A stretch of 64,000 bases of DNA from positions 65,967,666-66,031,665 of the forward strand of contig NC_052018.1 in NCBI RefSeq assembly GCF_015832195.1. Direction: 5' to 3'. Positions 54,201 to 63,200 of the stretch are shown here, one piece after another. Positions within the stretch are counted from its first letter, which is position 1. Each line of letters starts with the position of its first letter. The stretch comes from Motacilla alba alba (Eukaryota; Chordata; Aves; Passeriformes; Motacillidae). Below the pieces are notes generated by a model. The model searched no databases, was not told the DNA's origin, and saw nothing but the letters and a program-made list of their open reading frames with translations. Both the position numbers and the translations under genes were made by a program.

Positions 54201-57200
54201 GCTTTAACTTCCTTGCATTTTATGGGGTGTATTTACATTCTCTGTTCTAGATAGTCTTAGGATGGGATAATGAGAACATTGACTTTACCTGTTTTGAGCT
54301 TCATAACAAACACTGACAGAGATTGTATGAGACTGCAGAAGGGAGGTGAGAGTCAGGCTGTGATTCTGTGCATTGCAGTCTTTGTACTGACCCATACACA
54401 AAGCAGCAATGCAGTGACTACTGGTAGGCACCATGGAAAACTCTCAGTTAAGCCCTGGGTAAAGTGTTATTTAGGAGAGATAAGGCTGTCACAATGTGTT
54501 CACCTTGTAAGTATGTTTTTAAATGTTGTTTGGTCCTCATATTCTTTCTTGATAGTACTTGAAAGTGTCAACTAATTAACCAGCTTTCCTTTGCCTCTCT
54601 GTATGGCTGTTTTTTGCTGTTACTCCACCCTGGGTTTTATATGGGGAACTGTATTTATGGATAACTATGATGTTCTCTAAATCCTAATGCATTGCAACTA
54701 CAATTGAGTAATACACAGGAGAAAGTATGAGGAGCACAGCTTTCCCCTAATTCTCACTTCTTTCCAAGTTAAAAAGATTGCAATTATTCCTAAATCAACC
54801 AGAAGATCAAAAGATAAAGCATTTGAGAAGATAGAAGAAGAGACGTTCCGGAAAGAAAGTTCATCACTTGAATCTCAGGTGAGAAAAAAGCCAAAGCCTC
54901 GATTTATTGAATATGCCATCCTTGCACTGGATATAGAGATGGTCTCAGGTCTGCAGATCAGTTCTGCTAGGACTTCTAATGTCCTTTGTATTTCTCTATA
55001 CCCTACTTTGCCACCTTTTTAGCTTAACACTTGAGAAATGTTGAATTAAAAAATTTTAATGTAAAAGATGTCCATCCTGGATTTAGATACACAGTTTGTT
55101 CATTTCTTTGTTTATATATAAAGGAAAAACTGGTTCTTCCTTTTGTTCATATCATTTCTATCTCTGCTGAAGGCTTACCAAGTTCTAAGAATTCACCATA
55201 TTTGTATCCCAATAATCCCTGATTGTAGTGGCTTCCATGGGTTCCTAGGGAGATTAAATAGGTTTTTCCACTGTAGTCAGTTCCTGTCTCATATATCACA
55301 ATTCTCATTAGCATGCAGACATACGGTGGCAGAAAAATCAGTGTGTACTTGCTTACTTGAAAGTTCTTAACCCCTGGGGTGGATCATCTGAGTGTTCTGT
55401 GGCTATCTGAAAAGCTATTGCCAGCCTTTATGCCTTAAAAGGAATAATTGACATTACTGGTTGCAAACAGATTAATGGAAAGCAATGAAGGAACTGACAG
55501 CTTCTTGTTTAATGGCATTGCTTTTGCTGGGAATTTTGCTGCCTCATGGTGTGTAGTTTAAGCAAAGAACCATAGAGATTTTCATTAAGAAATCTCTACT
55601 GATTTTTTTAGTTGACTAACCTTGCTGCACAACAGACTTCCTTGTGATTCATATCCATACCTAATTATACAGAGTTCTGGAACAGTGCCTTACACTAGAG
55701 GTGCTGGGATTATGGTTCTTGGGAGTCCATCACTAAAATAGATAAAAGTTTTGAGAGAGAGCCCTCGCAGAAAGTTAAGATGTCGACCTTTAGTCTCAAA
55801 CAAGAGCTGAACTCCTAACCCTAGTTCTAAATCTTAGGCTTAAAGCTTCTTCAGATAATATGTTTTCCTGAAACATATGCAGCACAATATCTCATTTCTT
55901 GGTTAGGCATCAGAATAGTCTACTGGACTTCAGGCTATTGGACTTCAGGCCCTACTTACCCTGTGATTCTGGAGAATCCATGCGTTAAGGTGTTTGAGAG
56001 ACTGGGAAGTGCTTGGAAAAGAACCTTACAAGACAGAGCAAGGTTTATTTCTATACAAAAATCCCACTTGAATATAATAAAGATTCTAGGAAAGAAGCTT
56101 GTGGAAGGAGAGGAGAGGAGAGGAGAGGAGAGGAGAGGAGAGGAGAGGAGAGGAGAGGAGAGGAGAGGAGAGGAGAGGAGAGGAGATAAAACAATTGCAT
56201 GAAAAATCACACAAAATACTCTTGTTCAGACTAACTGTTCAGAACTGGGAATGTGGAGCATGCTGCATGGGGGTGGGGGAAAACATGTGAAAAAAAACAC
56301 CTGAAAGGGCTTCCAGGCATTGTAAAGTAATCTTTCTTTCCTTTGGCAGCCTCTGTTTGTGTCATAATGCATATTAAAGTCTGTCAGTGTACAATGTATA
56401 TCAGTCAGAAAAAATACCAGTACACAAAAACATAACTTCATCCTAAAGAGTGGCAGTAGACGTATACGAGTGACTACATTATGTTTATCATACTTACAGC
56501 CAGGGGAGTCAAATGCACCCTACTGTATTTTACGCATAGTTAGTGACCAGAACGAGGCAGACTTTCTGGAGGTGAAAAAGGACACCCGGCGAGTGGATGA
56601 GATCAGAGCCATGAAAGAAGCATGGGAGTCTGCAGAGCCAGGGAGAGCTGTCAAGGTAATATCAGAGTGCAGTCTCTGCAGTGATGTTTCTTCACAATTT
56701 CCAGGAGTTGTTGTAATGGTAGAACCCTTGCCACAACAGAAACCTGCCTTTATAGGGCTGTTGTCTTCACCCCTCTGGAAGACAGGAAATTTTACAGTTC
56801 AAAGAATTAAAAGTGATTATGTGCCTGAATTCTGGGTAGGAATCCAGATCATCTACATCAAGCTTCTGTAGATCACTGAGACTTTAGATTCTACTTTACA
56901 AAACATAGATAAGTTTCTCCTCAGAAAGCCCACTACCTCTACACATTTGCAAAGCTGCTACTTGTAACAAGTTTAATGTTTAGCATGAACAGATTCTATT
57001 GAGAAATACAGTGCTATAAACATGCCAAAAATTATTTCTCTTAAAGAACTGGCACCTGGTCATATCAGTACCCAAATTGTTCCTTGCAGCCAGGATTCCA
57101 AATTCAGTCTGCATTGCAGGTTACCCAAGAGCCTGTAACACGCTCAGTATGAATTCACAGTTCTGGAGAAGCAATACTGATCTAGTTGCCAGGTGCATCT

Positions 57201-60200
57201 GGGTGCTTTTGAACTGACATATGCTTGAGATGGAAAAATAATACATGTTCTTTCTAGCAAAGCAAAAAGTGCAGTGCTGATTCAGAATTGGAAGCATCAG
57301 TACCAAAGAAAAATAAAATAACAAAGTGCAGTCTTCAAACTCACCTAACAGTCATTCCCTATCACCACCAATACCATTGCCCATTAAGGTATGTTCAGCC
57401 AGAATCCCCAGCTTAGAAATTTCGGGGTTTTAGTATTAACTTTCAGAAATGAACCTCAGACATGAGTCTTCCCAGTTACACTCTCAGATTTTCTCAGTTC
57501 TTTTCAGTGTGTTCAAAGCTCAAAACTTTTCCTGACACTACTCTATTAAATTCTGGACTAAGGAGAAATGCTGCTCTGCAGCATTTGATTAGTTGTGCTG
57601 AGATTGAAAATGCAAGTACAGTCTCCTAAAGGTTAGCTAGAAATGAATCCCCTTTGATGTCTGAAGACTCTTCAGAATCTGGTTCTATCACCGTTTTCTT
57701 TTTTAATCAGAAAATCATCTGAATTGCAACTACAGGGTTCTACTTTTGAAGCCCCTTAGGTTTGTAACTTTTTTTAAAAACAGCTGTCATTAAGAAAATT
57801 GCAGCCACAACAGAATATGCTAAAAACAAGGTCTAAATTGGGGGTATTCTATCCAGATAAAGTAGCTTCTCTTCCCCTTTCTTTTTGACAACCCTGGCCC
57901 AGTGTCTGCCTATTCCAGGGGTCACAGACCCTCTGACTCTGGAAATTGAGTGCCTGACTCCAGGCTGACCAAAAGCCAGAGGGATTCTCTGTCCATTCTG
58001 GCAATGACAGCCCTTAAGAGAATTCCAAGTGAGTCAAAGTCTCCTTCTGAAAAGACAGAAGTGCTGATGTCTGGTTTTGGCATCAAAGGTAATTGAGTCT
58101 GAAAGGGTTTGCACCCAAAGGTCCCATTTTTCAAGAGGAAGTCTGAATCATCAGGCTATAGGAGCTCCTAGGACGTACATTAGCCATACATTCAGCTGTC
58201 CAGTTTTTATTTTATTTTTAATCCCAATACTATTTTAAATTGCCCAGAGACCAGTGATTTCCCAGCATTTCATTGGACAGAGATCTTTAGTGTAAGTGTG
58301 CAATGTCTCATGACTGATTCAGTGGGATCCTGGCATCTTTTGTGCTTCTAGCACCAGGCAGACTTGCACACTGCACCCTGATGTTAGGTCTTATTGAAGA
58401 CTTATAGAATCCTACTTTTTAAAATATTTTGAGATTTGAAATATGCAGTAAAAGTTTTGTTATCTGGATTATAAAACTTTGATCTGTAGGCTTTTCAGGA
58501 ACGTGTGCGTTTTATTAATAAGTATGCTGTGAGAGACTCAGAGGAGCCCATAGCTGAGGCTGAGACGGCTGACTTAACACCTAGCTCAGGAGAAGCAGGT
58601 AAGAGTACAACTTTCTGTGTCTTCTGTTTAGCATGTTCCACTCCTTAGGAAAGACTTCTGAATTAAATACTGGTAGAAGATGGGTAGATTAGCCCTGATA
58701 AAGGTGTCCAAATGTGCAATGGCAGGCTTGCTCTGTATCCCCTCTTTATTTTAATTGTTTCATTGCTTTATTTCCAGACACAGATAAAGCCTCACAGCTC
58801 TTGGAGGCTGCCAAGTTACCCTTAAGCAAATTTCAGGTAGCCCTTCTGTAGTAGAATTCTAACCCTAAATTAATCTGAAATTTTGGGAAGATTTTGGGAA
58901 GTTTTAGTGGGAAATACCTTCTCCCTCAATTCCAAGTACCGGAGTTCATTAGTGTAGAAATGCTAAAAAAGTGTTTAGCAGCTAAAATAGCATGTCACTA
59001 AGAGACCAATACACCTAAAGTGCGTGTTCATGGAAGCTGTTCGTGGAGAGTGGTCTGGAAGTGAGGTGTCAAAAAGTGCATACTGAGTAGCATCAGTTTC
59101 CTGGAAGTTTCCATAAGTGCTATCTAATTTTATTTAGTGATTACAACTTCTGTGGATTCTTCATATGTATTCCCTGCCAATTTCTGTACTCTGATGAAAA
59201 GTTGAACTGGGTGCAAGGCTTCAAGCTTCTTGTTAGTTTGGGTTTTTTTTCTTCTGTGCTTATGCTGAGATGAGGCCATCACAAAAAGGAAAGAATACTT
59301 CCCAGTCTGATTGTGACAATATCTGGTCATGACTCATGTGCATGGAACTAGAATCTGTGACCAGTACTTAACTATAGATTAGTATTTTTCCATCCCAGCA
59401 AGTAATCTACACAGGAAAAATTCAGATTCAGAAATTAAAGTAGAATTAATCCTCACCTAATGCCTTTAATACAGTATTAGTTACTTGAAACAATATTGTT
59501 TCCTCAAAGTTACTGGCTAAAGGACTTCAAAATTAGTGGTTGTCCACCAACAGCTTTCTTCTAAACTAAGCATTTAGAGTTTAATATAGTGTCTTAGGAA
59601 GTAAAGAGTGACACCCTAATGACTTTAAGTTGTTGTGGTTCTATTCCACAGTGCAGCATTTTGCAATGATGAGACTGAACATTGCTGTAAAATGCAGTAT
59701 CTTAATGAGGATTTTTGTATTCTGGAGAATAGTGTTCTGATGGGCAGTGAATAAGGCATTTACACAGATCCAAGTCACACTTTGAGACCAGCAGAGAAGG
59801 CTGGTATATTTGTGTATGTATAGACAGTAAATATATAAAAGTAATTATTTTAATGCTCAGAAACCTCTTGCTTTTTCTCACGAGAAAAGTCCAGTGAAAT
59901 TTTTAACATAATTCAATTAGTTATTGCTACAAGTAAGGTAACAAAAGAGTTTTGATAAAAGAAAACTAGTGAAGTCATCATTAAATCTCATCAAATTTCA
60001 CAGGTTTTTTCAGCACATTGAGACAAATTAAAAGAAGGAAGCATTGAAATAATGGCAAAGCAGCTCAGCCCATTGCCATGCTTAATATCAGATGTGTCAT
60101 TGTACTGCAGGAATGCTACAATAAAACACAGCATGTTTTAATTACATTCTCCATGTGGTTAAAAAAATAGTCTAAGATTTAAGAATGCTAGTTTTACTAT

Positions 60201-63200
60201 GTTATGGTTTTCTTTAAACAGGTATTTATTAAATTAAATCTTCTCCCCAAAAGAAGATTTTATTTTTTTTAAACTACAGCCAGGACTGTAGAATCAGATT
60301 TCTATTGATTTTTTTTTTAAACAAAGTTGTTTTTATATCTTTTAGGCACTGCAAAGTCAATGTTCTTGCTTAGATTTACCAACTTTCATGAGTAGAGGGT
60401 TTTTAGCTAAAATACACATATAAATTTATTTCTAGTCTATGTGGGTTTTTAATAGCATCTTCGATTCTATCCTAAGTGTTGGAAATAAAAGGGCAGAAAT
60501 ATGATACCTCTCCAGCCTGTATTCTCATTTAATAATGTATTTTGCTGAGCCAAAGGAAGAAAAATTGGTTTAAGAATTTAGGTGGAGCTCCCTAGCATAA
60601 CCACGTAACCAGTTTAATCTGTTTTGCTTTATATTTTCTTACCACAGGAAAGCAATCACCACAAACAGCTATTGACTCAAGGTTAAAAACACAGCAAAAG
60701 AAATGGGAGCTTATAGACCTTAGTCCTTACATGAGGTAAACTGCCCTAACATAATAAATGTCAAAGGGGTTGAATCACTGCACTGCATGTAATGAGTATC
60801 TGACATAAACATTTGAAGAAAATTAGTTTGGGCAAATGTGCTTATTTCAGTCTTCTTGAAAGGAGCATCCAGATCACAGGATATTCTGAGTTGGAAGGGA
60901 CCTACAAGGATCATCAAGTCCTGCTCTTCAGTGAATGGCCCATACAGGGATTGATCCCACAAGCTTGGTGTTATCAGCACCACACTCCAACCAACTGAGC
61001 CAATCCTCGGGCCATAAAATATTTGTCAGGATGTTATGCAGGTTTAAAATAACATATTTAACAAATGCAGTTCAGTTAATAATAGTTAATAGCTGAAATA
61101 ATTATACTAGTTACATTTATTATTCAAAAGAATTATATTCTTTATTACAAGTGTTGACATGAACTTTTTGAGCCAATTTATATGCATCTCCTTGTTTGCT
61201 GTGCTGCAGCTATAACCCACTTCATGCTTAAGTCCATTTTTATTCAATGTGGCATTTTTGCATTTCATTGATCTTCAAAAGACTTCAAAAATGCTGAAAA
61301 ATATGCTCAAATTTAATTTTAAATTGAGAAGGAAATTGGCATTATTTTGAAGTGAATAGCATTAAAACAGTGTGGCAAAAATATGGCAAAATACCTTACA
61401 AGCTTAAATCTTGTAAGCATTTCATTTGTCTTCAACTCTTTGACTTTTACACTAGTCATTTAGGACAAAATATAAAAGTATATTATCCACTTACCTGCCA
61501 TTATGCCGATAGCAAAAAAAAAAAAAAAAACAACAAAAAAAAAAACCCAAAAAAACCCAAAACCTTAAAAGATAAATTGCATTTGTCTCAGTTTTCAGAA
61601 GTATGAAAAACTTCTGAAAACACATTTCTTGCAAGTTAAAAGTGTCACATGTAGGAGTTTTTCATATGCTCGAAGATGAGCATGATTTTACAAATAGATT
61701 TAAAATAGACACTCAAGTATAAGAAGATCTGGCCTCAGGAATGTATTTTCTTATTGGTGTTATATAGAAGCAGAGGAAAAGTGACTTCTTAACCATATCT
61801 AACCATATAATGATGATGTTGCCAAATATAAGCCAAATACCTGCATATAGATGTTAAGCAAAATAGACAACAACCAAAACTGCATTTGATATGAGACAAA
61901 TACCTGTTTTGTATTTCTTTCAGAAAAACAATGTCTGAACCTGTGCTGAGAAATGAGTCTATCATTCAGCAGCAACAGATACATAAAGAAGAAAAATTCA
62001 ACCATTTTAGGCAACTTTGCATGCTGGCTATGGAACAAAAACAAAAAGAAGAAAATGAGAGAATTTTATTGAAGCAAAATATACTTGAAATGTATGAGAA
62101 CCTGCAGGTATGTTTTCAAGATTACTTTCCAGTTAACTGCTGCTGGGATGTCCACCACTAGTCTGAATATCCTGATCAACCATTATCAAAGCTTTTGTAT
62201 TCAGTACTAGAGATTAGAAGCAATGAACAAGCTTGAAATTTCACTTGGGCAAAGGTTAAAACTAAAAGTTCTAAAGTACTGCATGATATCTTTAATATGA
62301 TATTCTTGGTACTTTCTTGATACACTCTCTGCAAAAACACTATTATATCACCATAAAAGGATGGTTATAAGTCAGGAAAAAACTGACTAAAAACTGACAT
62401 ACATGACCAGATGCTTATTAAGTAAAGCCTCTCCAGTCTTGCTATTTTTTTGGTTATAGACTTGAATACAGTTTTTTGAAAAGTAATAAAAAAAACAATT
62501 ATACAGGGGCATAAGTTGTTCTTAATGTGTCCCAGGAAAGTTAGAGAATGCAGTTTTCTTGGAATAAGCATGATGCCAGCAAATGAAGAATTTGTATTAT
62601 TTAACATCAAAAAAACACGTCTGTAAATAATAAATGTGGTAGCATTAGTGTAGGAACCATTGTGAGGATTAACTCAGCCAATGCACTGCACATGAAACTG
62701 GCACAAGTATCTTACCAAATTGGCTTAACTGTTGAACATCAACAGGAAAAAATCGTTTATTATAGTGGTGATACAATAACCACTATCAATCAGCTGCTCA
62801 ATTCAGAGCTCTTAAAACTGGATAAGAGACAGTAAAAATAATTTTACATCAAATCAACCTATTTACAGAAATCTTACTTGAAAACATCTCCTTAGCTAGT
62901 TCCCAGACAGCCTGATTTATTTTACTCAACTACAGGTCAGCAAGGAGCCACAGTTCTCCAACAGTGGCTGACCCTAATAAGGATGCCAGTCCAGGTTTTC
63001 AGATGTTGCTATGATTTTGGATGCCTAACATATTGTATATTAGAAGGGCAAATTTTTCACAAGAGTAGATCCTCGACTCTTTCTAGAAAGTATTTCCATT
63101 AAAAATGTTTCACAGTACAAATTTAAAATGAGATTTGTGAATATGCACACTGTGCTGATAAGCACTTTGGCAGTCCTTTCGTCTGTAGACCACAAAGAAC

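Larger units (their letters stand above)
48123..54768 (+). other. ADGB: Intron between exons 20 and 21
   Basis: 6.6 kb intron. It holds a TA/CA microsatellite (48170-48232), a phase-compatible open stretch (48306-48523), a T-rich run near 51151-51194 and a 24-base direct repeat (53661-53713). Mammals encode roughly 20 extra residues at this junction; I did not find their counterpart here. Confidence 0.65.
60736..61923 (+). other. ADGB: Intron between exons 25 and 26
   Basis: 1.2 kb intron holding a minus-strand SINE (60872-61013) and an A-rich run (61514-61564). Confidence 0.75.

Noticed and set aside
60936..61013. Isoleucine tRNA gene on the minus strand
   Set aside because: The B box and stems carry several changes and a CR1 tail is joined directly to its 3' end, so it is the head of a SINE, not a tRNA gene.
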